Shown: positions 16,650 through 25,152 of the stretch, piece by piece
Position numbering within the stretch: the first letter of the stretch is position 1
Layout: every line of letters starts with the position of its first letter
Assembly: GCF_030770395.1 (NCBI RefSeq)
Contig: NZ_CP132480.1
Coordinates: 909,114-973,113, forward strand
From: Telluria beijingensis
GTDB lineage: Bacteria; Pseudomonadota; Gammaproteobacteria; Burkholderiales; Burkholderiaceae_D
DNA length: 64,000 nucleotides
Direction: 5' to 3'
Made by a program: the position numbers and the translations under genes
The notes under the pieces: model-generated
Seen by the model: only the letters and a program-made list of their open reading frames with translations
Database searches by the model: none
Told to the model about the DNA's origin: nothing

Positions 16650-17684
16650 ATGATCATCGACATTCACTGCCACTACACGACCGAGCCGCAGGCGCTGCAC
16701 ACCTTCCGCGACAAGCAGCTGGCGGGGCTGGCCGATGCCGCGCGGCGGCCGGCGACGACCGAGCTGGGCATCAGCGACGAGATGCTGCTCAAGAGCGTCG
16801 AGCCGCAGCTGAAACTGCAGAAGGAGCGCGGCAGCGACCTGACCGTGTTTTCGCCGCGCGCCGCCGGCATGGCCCACCACGTCGGCAACGAGGCGGTGAG
16901 CCGGCAGTGGAGCCGGATGAGCAACGACCTGATCCACCGCATCTGCACGCTCTTGCCGGACAACTTTGTCGGCGTAGGCCAGCTGCCGCAATTCCCGGGC
17001 GTGTCGCCGACGAACTGCATTCCGGAGCTGGAGCGCGTCGTGAACGAGCTCGGCTTCATCGGCGTCAACCTCAATCCCGACCCGTCCGGCGGCTACTGGA
17101 CCGATCCGCCGCTGACCGACCGCTACTGGTACCCGATCTACGAAAAACTGGTCGAACTCGACGTGCCAGCGATGATCCACGTGTCCTCGTCGTGCAACCC
17201 GGCCTTTCATCACACCGGCGCGCACTACATCAATGCCGACACCACGGCCTTCATGCAGCTCATCCAGGGCAACCTGTTCGCCGATTTCCCGGCCCTGCGC
17301 TTCATCATCCCGCATGGCGGCGGCGCCGTGCCCTTCCACTGGGGGCGCTACCGCGGCATGTGCCTGGCGATGCAGAAGAAGAACCTGCTCGAGCACGTAA
17401 TGAAGAACGTGTTCTTCGATACCTGCGTCTACCACAAGCCCGGCATCGCGCTGCTGACCGACGTGGTGCCGGTCGAGAACGTGATGTTCGCGTCCGAGAT
17501 GCTGGGCGCGGTGCCGGGGATCGATCCCGAGACCGGCCACCATTTCGACGACACCAAGCGCTACCTGGATCAGTTGACCGGATTGAGCGACGACAGCCGC
17601 TACAAGATTTTCGAAGGAAACGCGCGCCGCGTGTATCCGCGCCTGGACGCGCTGTTGACCCGGCGCGGCTTCCCGGCCCGCTAG
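16650..17684 (+). CDS. ligJ: 4-oxalomesaconate hydratase (LigJ)
   Basis: This 344-residue amidohydrolase-superfamily protein closely matches known LigJ sequences over its whole length. H6-x-H8 at the N-terminus, H177 (MIHVS) and E283 (FASEM) are the zinc-binding or catalytic residues of this family. Further conserved blocks are GSDLTVFSPRA, NLNPDPSGG, GAHYINADTTAFM and EGNARRVYPRLDA. The enzyme hydrates 4-oxalomesaconate to 4-carboxy-4-hydroxy-2-oxoadipate in the protocatechuate 4,5-cleavage and gallate pathways. The ATG at 16650 follows AGGA. An upstream in-frame GTG at 16608 would lie within the operator and is rejected. It heads an operon with ligK, a dehydrogenase and a metallochaperone. 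Confidence 0.93.
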   Translation: MIIDIHCHYTTEPQALHTFRDKQLAGLADAARRPATTELGISDEMLLKSVEPQLKLQKERGSDLTVFSPRAAGMAHHVGNEAVSRQWSRMSNDLIHRICTLLPDNFVGVGQLPQFPGVSPTNCIPELERVVNELGFIGVNLNPDPSGGYWTDPPLTDRYWYPIYEKLVELDVPAMIHVSSSCNPAFHHTGAHYINADTTAFMQLIQGNLFADFPALRFIIPHGGGAVPFHWGRYRGMCLAMQKKNLLEHVMKNVFFDTCVYHKPGIALLTDVVPVENVMFASEMLGAVPGIDPETGHHFDDTKRYLDQLTGLSDDSRYKIFEGNARRVYPRLDALLTRRGFPAR

Positions 17685-17711
17685 ACCATCATGACGAGCA
17701 AAGGACTTGAT

Positions 17712-18413
17712 ATGAGCAGCACGCAGGCTTCGCTTTCCAATATCCGCCGCGAGTTCGAGCGCGTGGCGCCGGACGTGGTGCGGCAGGCCTCGGCGTTCGC
17801 CTCGTCGATCCTGGCCGACGTCGCCGGCCGCCGCGGCGCCATGGACGCGCGCATCGCGCCGCTGTCGCATTCCGCCCGTATCGCCGGCCCCGCCTTCACG
17901 GTCGAGGTCAGGCCGGGCGACAACCTGATGATCCACGCGGCGATGGCGATGGCGCGGCCGGGCGACGTGCTGGTCATCGACGGCAAGGCCGACCGCACCT
18001 GCGCGCTGATGGGCGCGATCATGATGACCACCTGCCAGAAGCTCGGCTTCGGCGGCGTGATCCTGGATGCGGCGCTGCGCGATACCGAAGAATTGCTGGA
18101 GCTGGGCTTTCCCGTGTACGCGATCGGCGCCAACCCGAACGGGCCGACCAAGGGCGTGGGCGGGCGCATCAACTGGCCGGTCAGCTGCGGCGGCGTGGTG
18201 GTCAATCCGGGCGACCTGGTCGTGGCCGACGCCGACGGCGTGGTGGTGGTCGAGCGCGAAAAGGCGGCCTCGCTGCTGGGCCTGGCCGACAAGAAGCTGG
18301 CCGACGAGCGCGGCCGCATCGCCGACATCCTGGCCGGGAAGAACATCCAGCCGTCCTGGCTGGACGGCGCGCTGCGCGCGGCCGGGGTACTGAAACAGGA
18401 CGAGACACTATAA
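17712..18413 (+). CDS. ligK: 4-carboxy-4-hydroxy-2-oxoadipate aldolase (LigK/GalC, RraA-like)
   Basis: This 233-residue protein of the RraA-like class II pyruvate aldolase family has ILADVAGRRGAMDARI, PGDNLMIHAAMAMARPGD and the catalytic Arg-Asp pair in DAALRDTEEL. It cleaves the LigJ product into pyruvate and oxaloacetate, using a divalent metal. ATG 17712 is preferred because AAGGA lies 7 bp before it. ATG 17691, seven codons upstream, has no ribosome site. Its position right after ligJ makes the assignment strong compared with other RraA homologues, such as the RNase E inhibitor itself. Confidence 0.9.
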   Translation: MSSTQASLSNIRREFERVAPDVVRQASAFASSILADVAGRRGAMDARIAPLSHSARIAGPAFTVEVRPGDNLMIHAAMAMARPGDVLVIDGKADRTCALMGAIMMTTCQKLGFGGVILDAALRDTEELLELGFPVYAIGANPNGPTKGVGGRINWPVSCGGVVVNPGDLVVADADGVVVVEREKAASLLGLADKKLADERGRIADILAGKNIQPSWLDGALRAAGVLKQDETL

Positions 18414-18470
18414 GTACGGCACGGCGCGGCGCCGGCCAATGAATCGAACAAAAAAACCGAAGGAGACCTC

Positions 18471-19583
18471 GTGGTGGAAAAAGTAAAAGCGGCAGTCAAG
18501 GTGGGTCCGAGCCAGATCGAGATCCAGGAATTCCCGATGCCGGAGATCCCGGACGATGCGGCGCTGATGCGGGTCGAGGTGGCCGGCATCTGCGGCACCG
18601 ACGTCAAGATGTTCAAGGAAGGGCTCAAGACGGGCGGCCCGGTGATCATGGGCCATGAAAACATCGGCCGCATCGCCAAGGCCGGCAAGGAGTTCACGGC
18701 GCGCAAGGGCTTCAAGGAGGGCGACCTGGTCTTTGTCGAGCACTACGTCATGTGCGGCAAGTGCGAATGGTGCCACAAGGGCGAGTACCGCCATTGCGAA
18801 AACACCGATTGGCGCTCGAACCCGGACGGCATCCGCTACGGTTACAGCACCTCGGACAAGCCGCCGCACCTGTGGGGCGGCTTCTCGGAATACATGTACC
18901 TGCCGTGGAATTCGGTGGTGCACAAGGTGCCCGACGGCGTGACGCCCGAACTGGCCGGCCTCGTGACCCCAATGGCCAATGGCATCGAGTGGGCGCTGTT
19001 CGATTGCGGCGTCGGCTACAACTCGACGGTGCTGATCCAGGGCCCGGGCCAGCAGGGCCTGTCCCAGACCATCGCCTGCAAGCAGGCCGGCGCTTCGCTG
19101 ATCATCGTGACCGGCACCAACAAGGACAAGGCGCGCCTCGACGTGGCCCTGAAACTGGGTGCCGATTACGTGATCAATGTGCAGGAAGAGAATCCGCTGC
19201 AGCGCATCATGGAAATCACCGGCGGCAAGGGTGTCGATGTGGCGCTCGACTGCACCGCCGGCGCCGGCACCGCGCCGATCCACCTGGGCGTCGAGGCGCT
19301 CAAGCGCAAGGGCGGCACCCTGCTGATCCAGGGTGAGATGAGCGAGTTCCCGAATTTCCCGATCGGGAAGATCACGGTGAAGTACATCACGATCAAGAGC
19401 GCGCGCGGCCATAGCTACCGCGCCTGCGAGCTGGCGCTGGAGCAGCTGGCATCCAAGCGCTTCCCGCTTGAACTCCTGACCACGCACCGCTTCGGCCTGG
19501 CCGATACCGAGTATGCGATCAAGTCGGTGGGCGGCGAGGGCGCGGCGGACGTGGTGCACGTGTCGCTGATGCCGTGGATGTGA
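18471..19583 (+). CDS. zinc-dependent medium-chain alcohol dehydrogenase
   Basis: This 370-residue MDR dehydrogenase has catalytic zinc ligands C41 and H62-E63 (GHE), structural zinc Cys 95, 98, 101 and 109, and the nucleotide-binding motif GPGQQG. The length matches sorbitol/threonine dehydrogenase-like enzymes. The start is GTG after an AGGAGA ribosome site. It follows ligK by 57 bp and is followed after 34 bp by a COG0523 metallochaperone, which could serve its zinc sites. Substrate unknown. An alcohol or hydroxy-acid arising from the aromatic pathway is likely. Confidence 0.88.
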   Translation: MVEKVKAAVKVGPSQIEIQEFPMPEIPDDAALMRVEVAGICGTDVKMFKEGLKTGGPVIMGHENIGRIAKAGKEFTARKGFKEGDLVFVEHYVMCGKCEWCHKGEYRHCENTDWRSNPDGIRYGYSTSDKPPHLWGGFSEYMYLPWNSVVHKVPDGVTPELAGLVTPMANGIEWALFDCGVGYNSTVLIQGPGQQGLSQTIACKQAGASLIIVTGTNKDKARLDVALKLGADYVINVQEENPLQRIMEITGGKGVDVALDCTAGAGTAPIHLGVEALKRKGGTLLIQGEMSEFPNFPIGKITVKYITIKSARGHSYRACELALEQLASKRFPLELLTTHRFGLADTEYAIKSVGGEGAADVVHVSLMPWM

Positions 19584-19617
19584 TCCGCGTTCAACCAGTT
19601 TGGAAGAAAGGCGCCAG

Positions 19618-20652
19618 ATGGCCGAACGCATACCCGTCACGGTACTCACCGGTTACCTGGGCGCCGGCAAGACGACGCTCCTGAACCGCATCCTGTCGGA
19701 AGATCACGGCCGGCGCTACGCCGTGATCGTCAACGAGTTCGGCGAGGTCGGGATCGACAATGACCTCATCCTGAACTCGGACGAAGAGCTGTTCGAGATG
19801 AACAATGGCTGCATCTGCTGCACGGTGCGCGGAGACCTGATCCGCACCCTGCACGGCCTGCTGTCCAGGAGATCCGATTTCGACGCCATCATCGTCGAGA
19901 CCACCGGCCTGGCCGATCCCGGCCCGGTGGCGCAGACCTTCTTCGTCGATCCCTTCCTGCAGCAGCGGACCGCGCTCGATTCGGTGACGACGGTGGTCGA
20001 CGCCCGCCACATCCTGATGCGCCTGCACGATAGCCGCGAGGCGGTCGAGCAGGTGGCGTTCGCCGACCAGATCGTGCTGAACAAGACCGAGCTGGCCAGC
20101 GCTGCGGAACTCGACGGCATCGAAGCCAGGCTGCGCAAGCTGAACCCGCTGGCGCCGATCCACCGTGCGCGGCGCGCCGACGTGGCGCTCGACAAGGTGC
20201 TGGGGCGGGGCGGATTCGACATCGAGCGCATCGTCTCGCTCGAGCCCGATTTTCTGGCGCCCGCGCACTGCGAAGCAGGCCATGTGCATGACGAGCATTG
20301 CGGTCATGACCACGATCATGGGCACGCGCACGCGCACGATCATGAGCATGACGCCGGCATCCACAGTATTGCGCTGACCGCCAGCGCGCCGATGGATGGC
20401 GAACGCATCCGCATGTGGCTCAATGCCCTGGTCAACAGCAAGGGCGCGGACATCCTGCGCGGCAAGGGCATCATCGACGTCGCGGGCGAGCCCCGGCGCC
20501 TGGTATTCCAGTCGGTCCACATGCTGCTCGAAGGCGACCTGCAACAGGCATGGAAGCCCGGCGAGGCCCGCTACAGCCGGCTCGTGTTCATCGGCCGCAA
20601 CCTGGACGAGGCGCTGCTCAGAAAAGGCTTCGAGGGCTGCACCACGCGTTGA
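19618..20652 (+). CDS. CobW/COG0523-family GTPase metallochaperone
   Basis: This 344-residue GTPase has the P-loop GYLGAGKTT (12-20), the CxCC metal motif C65-I-C67-C68 and a G4-like NKTEL. A His-rich stretch (about 217-247) contains more than ten His. COG0523 proteins deliver zinc, cobalt, nickel or iron to client enzymes. In this operon the likely clients are LigJ and the alcohol dehydrogenase. ATG 19618 is used, with AAAGG upstream. The TTG at 19600 is a poorer start. Confidence 0.88.
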   Translation: MAERIPVTVLTGYLGAGKTTLLNRILSEDHGRRYAVIVNEFGEVGIDNDLILNSDEELFEMNNGCICCTVRGDLIRTLHGLLSRRSDFDAIIVETTGLADPGPVAQTFFVDPFLQQRTALDSVTTVVDARHILMRLHDSREAVEQVAFADQIVLNKTELASAAELDGIEARLRKLNPLAPIHRARRADVALDKVLGRGGFDIERIVSLEPDFLAPAHCEAGHVHDEHCGHDHDHGHAHAHDHEHDAGIHSIALTASAPMDGERIRMWLNALVNSKGADILRGKGIIDVAGEPRRLVFQSVHMLLEGDLQQAWKPGEARYSRLVFIGRNLDEALLRKGFEGCTTR

Positions 20653-20663
20653 AGTATAAAAAT

Positions 20664-20691
20664 GGAACGATGTCCCATTCACAGTGTGAAT
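20664..20691 (+). promoter_or_regulatory. partial operator plus perfect 15-nt palindrome
   Basis: GGAAC (20664) and GTCCC (20672) reproduce the inner palindrome of the tripartite operator, with the standard 3-nt spacer, but the third half-site is missing. In its place is the perfect palindrome ATTCACAGTGTGAAT (20677-20691), probably a site for a different regulator. Both lie upstream of the promoter at 20713. Confidence 0.45.
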
Positions 20692-20712
20692 ACTGGAAAT
20701 CCTATAAGGTGA

Positions 20713-20742
20713 TTGGACTGGAAGTCGGCGAGTCGCTATACT
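20713..20742 (+). promoter_or_regulatory. sigma70-like promoter of small gene 20774
   Basis: TTGGAC (20713-20718), an 18-bp spacer and TATACT (20737-20742). A 7-bp inverted repeat (CTGCACT at 20741, AGTGCAG at 20766) follows and overlaps the GGAG ribosome site of the small gene, so the site may be partly hidden in mRNA structure. Confidence 0.5.
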
Positions 20743-20773
20743 GCACTGCAATATAAATCGATTGGAGTGCAGT

Positions 20774-20986
20774 ATGTCTACCTTGACTTTCGATGCCGCC
20801 GGCATCACCGGTGTGCGTGAAGCGTCGTCCGTAAAACTGGCGCCGGTACAACCGCGCGCCCCCCGCCTGACCCCGATGCGCGATGCGCAGGATGCGGCGG
20901 ATGCGCCCCGCACCCGGACCGTCCTGGGCGTCGGCTCGGCCGTGTCCTACGAGTGCGCCGGCTGGATGCGCTGGACCGGCGCCTGA
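20774..20986 (+). CDS. 70-residue protein of unknown function
   Basis: This small protein has no recognised family. It has a Pro/Arg-rich middle (VQPRAPRLTP) and a C-terminal region with one Cys and two Trp (YECAGWMRWTGA). There is no signal peptide or membrane segment. A GGAG ribosome site, its own promoter and the operator-like elements upstream support it as real. The stop is 2 bp from the end of the convergent CHR gene. A regulatory peptide, a modified-peptide precursor or a spurious ORF all remain possible. Confidence 0.45.
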   Translation: MSTLTFDAAGITGVREASSVKLAPVQPRAPRLTPMRDAQDAADAPRTRTVLGVGSAVSYECAGWMRWTGA

Positions 20987-20988
20987 GC

Positions 20989-21519
20989 TCAGCGCAACAA
21001 GTACCACCCCAGCCCGGCCAGCGCCGCCCCCAGCACGACGAAGGCAGGTTCGGGCTTGCGCCATGCGACCGCCACCGCAACCATGCCGGCGGCCGCCATC
21101 TCCACCTTGTCCAGCGCCATCGGTCCGGCCGTGTCCCAGGCCGCGGCCGCGATCATGCCGGCGATGACGAAGCCGGCTGGCAGGCTGATCGCCGCGATGA
21201 GCGGCGCCAGCTTGCGGTAGCCGTAGGAGACGCCCGCGCTGCCGATCCAGGTCGGCAGGACGAGGCCGGCGATGGCCGCCGCGGCGCCGGGCACGCCGTA
21301 CAGGTAGTAACCGACGCCCGACAGGAATCCCGCCTTCGGGCCCGGGCTCAGGTAGCCCAGCGCGATCGCCCACGCGAACAAGCCCGGATCCAGCAGGCCC
21401 TTGCCGACCCAGCGGTCCTGGACGACGGCCAGCGGCCCGTTGCCGCCGCCGAGGGAGAACAGGCAGCTGACGGCGACCACCGCCAGGATCTCGAGCACGC
21501 CGACTGGTTCGGCCGTCAT
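20989..21519 (-). CDS. CHR-family (chromate transporter) half-size protein, second gene of pair
   Basis: This 176-residue membrane protein has about six hydrophobic segments and the CHR-domain blocks SLGGGNGPLAVVQDRWV and YLSPGPKAGF. It overlaps the preceding CHR gene by 4 nt (ATGA). Full-length ChrA has two such domains in one chain. Here they are two proteins, the SCHR arrangement, which work as a heteromeric pair. In an aromatic regulon beside TctC, an organic anion may be the true cargo rather than chromate. Confidence 0.85.
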   Translation of the reverse strand: MTAEPVGVLEILAVVAVSCLFSLGGGNGPLAVVQDRWVGKGLLDPGLFAWAIALGYLSPGPKAGFLSGVGYYLYGVPGAAAAIAGLVLPTWIGSAGVSYGYRKLAPLIAAISLPAGFVIAGMIAAAAWDTAGPMALDKVEMAAAGMVAVAVAWRKPEPAFVVLGAALAGLGWYLLR

Positions 21520-22097
21520 CGCGCGCTTGGTCCGGACGGGCGCAGGACCAGGGCGCCGACGGCGAATCCGGCCACCGCGGCCAGCAGCAGCGGCACGCCC
21601 GCGATCGCCGCCAGCGCGACGGCCAGGGCCAGCGCGACCCCGGCAGCCTGGCGCCATCCTGCCAATCTGGCATTCATGAGCTGGTGCCAGCTATTCCCGA
21701 ACAACAGGCCGACGATCGCAATGCCCACCGCCCGCCTGACGTAGACCATCGGCTCGCCCAGCGTGTCGGGACTGAGCAGCATCGCCCCCAGCAGCACGAA
21801 CAGCGCCCCCGGCGTCGCCAGCGCGAGCAGGGCGACGATGCCGCCCGGCCAGGAACGCAGCCGAAAGCCGACCAGGCCGGCGAAGGCGAGGAACTTGGGC
21901 GCCGGGATCACGGTGGCAGCCACCATCAACGCCTGCTGTTCTTCCGGCGCCAGCCAGCGCGTGCGGTGCACCAGTTCCGTCTCGAGCCGCTGCGTGGCGG
22001 CCCACATGCCGCCGAAGCTGGTAGATCCGATGCGCAGGAACACGGTCGCCAGTTCGGCCAGCCCGACATTTCCGGCCCGGGGCAACTCGGGCGCCAT
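21516..22097 (-). CDS. CHR-family (chromate transporter) half-size protein, first gene of pair
   Basis: This 193-residue membrane protein has the CHR motif STSFGGMWAATQRLE with WLAPEEQQALMVAATVIPAPKFL near the N-terminus and five or six hydrophobic segments. Its start lies 1 bp from the stop of the tctC gene, and it overlaps the second CHR gene. The three genes thus form a minus-strand operon whose promoter region is 23092-23305. It is the partner of the protein at 20989. Confidence 0.86.
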   Translation of the reverse strand: MAPELPRAGNVGLAELATVFLRIGSTSFGGMWAATQRLETELVHRTRWLAPEEQQALMVAATVIPAPKFLAFAGLVGFRLRSWPGGIVALLALATPGALFVLLGAMLLSPDTLGEPMVYVRRAVGIAIVGLLFGNSWHQLMNARLAGWRQAAGVALALAVALAAIAGVPLLLAAVAGFAVGALVLRPSGPSAR

Positions 22098-22098
22098 C

Positions 22099-23091
22099 CT
22101 AGTTGACGCTGGCGCCCGTCGCCTTCACCACCGGCGCCCAGCGCTTGATCTCGGACGCGATATAGGCCGTGCTCTGCTGCGGGTCGAGGTCGTTCGGCTC
22201 GATGCCCTCGGCCAGCAGGCGCTTGCGCACGTCGGGCAGTTTCAGGATGCGCCGCACCTCGGTGTTCAGGCGCTGCACGATGGCGGGGTCCAGGCCGGCC
22301 GGGCCGGACAGCGAGAACCAGGTGGTCGCCACCAGCTCCGGATGTCCCAGCTCGGCGAAGGTCGGCACGTCGGGGAAGTCGGCGATGCGCTTCTCGGACG
22401 ACACCGCCAGCGCGCGCGCCTTGCCGCCCCGGATCTGGCCCGCCGCCGTGCTGAGGGTGGTCGACAGGGTCTGGATATGCCCGGCCATCAAGTCCGAGAC
22501 CGCCGGATTGGCGCCCTTGTAGGGCACGTGCGCCATGTGGATGCCGGTGATCTGCATGAAGTTTTCGGCGAACAGGTGGCCCTGGGTGCCGTTGCCCGGC
22601 GAGCCGTAGTTGAGCTTTCCATCCTGCGACCTGGCATAGGCCAGGAATCCCTTCAGGTCCTTGGCCGGCACGCTGGGGTGCACCGCCAGCACGTTCGGCG
22701 GCCCGCCCAACACGGCGATGTGGGTGAAGTTGCGCATCGGGTCGTACGGCACCTTGATCGGCAGCGAAGGCGCGATGGCATGCGAACCGACGCCCGAGAT
22801 CACCAGCGTATAGCCGTCCGGCGCCATCTTCGCCACCGCGGCCGAGCCGGTGATGCCGCCGGCGCCACCCCGGTTCTCGACGATGAAGGTCTGTTTCATG
22901 CTCTCTGTGAGGTGGGTGGCGAGCACGCGGCCGAGGGTGTCCGAGGTGCCCCCCGGCACGTACGGCACCACCAGGCGCACCGTCTTCGAGGGCCAGGCAT
23001 CGTTGCCGGCGGCCTGGGCGGCGCCGGCCGCCAGGAGCGATGCGCCCGCCAGCAGCGCGGGCAGGGCGATACGGGAATGGAAGATTGTCAT
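22099..23091 (-). CDS. TctC/Bug-family tripartite tricarboxylate receptor protein
   Basis: This 330-residue periplasmic binding protein has a signal peptide ending AAQA (about residue 27), followed by the Bug-family start WPSKTVRLVVPYVPGGTSD. Other family blocks are GYTLVISG, GSPGNGTQGHLFAE and VPYKGANPAVSDLMAGHI. Bug proteins bind carboxylates and are abundant in Burkholderiales. TctA and TctB are absent here. Two CHR half-proteins follow instead, and they may be the membrane partner. It is divergent from the MFS gene at 23306, with an operator in the shared region. Confidence 0.92.
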   Translation of the reverse strand: MTIFHSRIALPALLAGASLLAAGAAQAAGNDAWPSKTVRLVVPYVPGGTSDTLGRVLATHLTESMKQTFIVENRGGAGGITGSAAVAKMAPDGYTLVISGVGSHAIAPSLPIKVPYDPMRNFTHIAVLGGPPNVLAVHPSVPAKDLKGFLAYARSQDGKLNYGSPGNGTQGHLFAENFMQITGIHMAHVPYKGANPAVSDLMAGHIQTLSTTLSTAAGQIRGGKARALAVSSEKRIADFPDVPTFAELGHPELVATTWFSLSGPAGLDPAIVQRLNTEVRRILKLPDVRKRLLAEGIEPNDLDPQQSTAYIASEIKRWAPVVKATGASVN

Positions 23092-23185
23092 GGTATTGGT
23101 CGGCCGCGACCGGCCGCGCGCCTGCGGCGGCGGCCTGGATTCGGCGTGCCTGTCTCCGAAGAATGATTTTTATGAAGATTACGCT

Positions 23186-23222
23186 GTTCCTTCATACGGA
23201 ATGCAGTATCATTGAAAGGAAC
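23186..23222. promoter_or_regulatory. tripartite operator, site 3 (symmetric, four half-sites)
   Basis: GTTCC (23186), GGAAT (23198), GTATC (23206) and GGAAC (23218) have spacers of 7, 3 and 7 nt. It reads as the standard three-part site in both directions, which suits the divergent tctC and MFS genes. The inner half-site GTATC is weak (3 of 5). Confidence 0.65.
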
Positions 23223-23305
23223 GGTTGTAAGGTAAGGCTGTATGCCGTGCACTGTCAACCCCGAAACTGCGGTGCGTGCGGATTCGGCCCATTCCAGGAA
23301 GGCGT

Positions 23306-24457
23306 ATGGCTCTTTATCTGACAGTCCTGATGTCCATGCTGAACCAGGTCGGCCTGAAGGGCAGCCGGATGCTCATCGCCCTCGATGCGCTCGCGCTGAA
23401 GGCCGATCCCGTGACCATCGGCTTCCTGATCTCGACCTATGCGGTGTTCCCCTTGATGATGGCGGTGTACGCGGGACGCCTGACCGACCGTATCGGCGTG
23501 CGCTGGCCCATGCTGTTCGGCTCGCTGGGGATGACGGCCGGGCTCCTGATTCCCTGGGCCTGGCCGTCGCTGGAGGCCTTGTTCGTGGCGGCCCTGGTGC
23601 TTGGCGCGGGCAATATCTTCTTTCATGTCTCCTGCCATAACCTGGTCGGCTCCATCGATGGCGCCGGCAGCCGCACGAAGAACTTCGGCACCTTCAGCCT
23701 GGGCGCTTCGGTGTCGGGCATGCTCGGCCCGGTCCTGGTCGGCTTCATGGTCGACGGCGCCGGCTATGGCTGGACCTTCGTCACGCTGGCCGGCATCGTG
23801 TTCCTGCCCGTTTTCCTGCTGCTGCTGTATCCGCATTTCATCCCGCGCGTGGTGCAGGTCAAGCACGATCCGGATGCCGGCGGCGTGCGCGAACTGCTGG
23901 CCGACCGCGCCTTGCGCAACACGCTCATCACGAGCGGATTGATCATCACGGCGATCGACCTGTTCAACTTCTACATGCCGATCTACGGCCGCGCGGTGGG
24001 CCTGTCGGCATCGACCATCGGCTGGGTGATCGGCATGCAGGCGGCGGCCGCCTTCGTGGTGCGCCTGTGGATGCCGCGGCTGGCGCGGCGCCATGGCGAA
24101 ACCCGGGTGCTGACCTGGTCGCTGCTCATGGCGGGCGCGACCTACCTGCTGTTCCCGATGTTCGACCAGCCGCTGGTCATGGGCGCGATCTCCTTCCTGC
24201 TCGGACTCGGACTGGGTTGCGGGCAGCCGTTGTCGATCGTCCTCACCTACAACAACGCCCCGCCGGCGCGCATCGGCGAAGCATTGGGCATCCGCCTCGC
24301 GGTCAACAAGTTCACGCAAATCAGCGTGCCGATCGTGTTCGGCACGCTGGGCACCTCGTTCGGCATCGTTCCGGTGTTCTGGTCCAACGCGGCCCTGCTG
24401 CTGGTGGGCGGCGCGCTCACCGCGCGCGCCCGCGCCGCGCCGGGCAAGGAGCATTGA
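23306..24457 (+). CDS. MFS transporter
   Basis: This 383-residue protein has about twelve hydrophobic segments. The MFS loop motif reads YAGRLTDRIGVRW. ATG 23306 is used, preceded by AGGAAGG. A GTG ten codons upstream is the alternative. It is divergent from tctC and shares operator site 3. Relatives are uptake or efflux carriers for aromatic acids and drugs. A role in aromatic acid transport is inferred from the neighbours. Confidence 0.87.
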   Translation: MALYLTVLMSMLNQVGLKGSRMLIALDALALKADPVTIGFLISTYAVFPLMMAVYAGRLTDRIGVRWPMLFGSLGMTAGLLIPWAWPSLEALFVAALVLGAGNIFFHVSCHNLVGSIDGAGSRTKNFGTFSLGASVSGMLGPVLVGFMVDGAGYGWTFVTLAGIVFLPVFLLLLYPHFIPRVVQVKHDPDAGGVRELLADRALRNTLITSGLIITAIDLFNFYMPIYGRAVGLSASTIGWVIGMQAAAAFVVRLWMPRLARRHGETRVLTWSLLMAGATYLLFPMFDQPLVMGAISFLLGLGLGCGQPLSIVLTYNNAPPARIGEALGIRLAVNKFTQISVPIVFGTLGTSFGIVPVFWSNAALLLVGGALTARARAAPGKEH

Positions 24458-24482
24458 CGGGTTCAGGTCGAAGTGCTATTTT
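24454..24482 (+). promoter_or_regulatory. sigma70-like promoter of CHR/decarboxylase operon
   Basis: TTGACG (24454-24459, overlapping the MFS stop), a 17-bp spacer and TATTTT (24477-24482). Operator site 4 follows at 24499, the same order as at the other promoters. Confidence 0.55.
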
Positions 24483-24498
24483 GATCTTCTCGTATCAA

Positions 24499-24523
24499 GG
24501 AATTGTGTTCCACTAATCGGAAC
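24499..24523 (+). promoter_or_regulatory. tripartite operator, site 4
   Basis: GGAAT (24499), GTTCC (24507, inverted) and GGAAC (24519), with 3- and 7-nt spacers (ACTAATC). It lies just upstream of the CHR pair start at 24556. Confidence 0.72.
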
Positions 24524-24555
24524 GCTCCGATCAACGCGATATCGATTGGACTATC

Positions 24556-25152
24556 TTGGACTCATCGGTCGACACGGAGCGCGTGGCCGCGGCGCAGGAA
24601 TCCACGCAAAAGCTGCCTCAGGTCTCGCTCAAGGCGCTGTTCTTCTGCTTCATCCAGGTCGGCCTGACGTCGTTCGGCGGCGGCACCCAGGCCTGGGTAT
24701 ACCGCGCCGTGGTCGAAGAACGTCAATGGCTCGACGAAAAAGCCTTCCTGGCCGGCCTGACGGTGTCGCAGATCCTGCCGGGCGCGAACCCGGTCAACCT
24801 GGCCCTGTACGTCGGCCAGCGCCTGCGCGGCGGCATCGGGGCGCTGGTCGCGACCCTCGGCATGGTGGTGCCCGCGATCTGCGTGGTGCTGGCGGTGGCC
24901 GCGATCTATTCGCACATCTCGGCATACCCGCTGACCCAGTTCATGTTGCTCGGCATCGCCACGGTCGGCATCGGCGCGACCTTCGCCGCCGGCACCAAGG
25001 CCGCGCTGCGCATCGAGCGCAAGCCGGTTGCGATCGCGATCGGGATCGCCACCTTCGTCGCGGTGGGCGTGTTCCACTGGTCGATGATCCCGGTGGTCGG
25101 CGTGCTGGCGCCGCTGAGCATCGTGCTGGCGCTGCGGAGGCCGCATGACTAG
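24556..25152 (+). CDS. CHR-family (chromate transporter) half-size protein
   Basis: This 198-residue membrane protein carries the CHR blocks GLTSFGGGTQAWVYRAVVEERQWL and LTVSQILPGANPVNLALYVGQRLRG, with about five hydrophobic segments. The start is a TTG with only a weak ribosome site. A GTG nine codons later is an alternative, so the N-terminus is uncertain. It overlaps the next CHR gene by 8 nt. Together they form a second SCHR pair. This pair is not a close copy of the first, so the two may differ in cargo. Confidence 0.83.
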   Translation: MDSSVDTERVAAAQESTQKLPQVSLKALFFCFIQVGLTSFGGGTQAWVYRAVVEERQWLDEKAFLAGLTVSQILPGANPVNLALYVGQRLRGGIGALVATLGMVVPAICVVLAVAAIYSHISAYPLTQFMLLGIATVGIGATFAAGTKAALRIERKPVAIAIGIATFVAVGVFHWSMIPVVGVLAPLSIVLALRRPHD

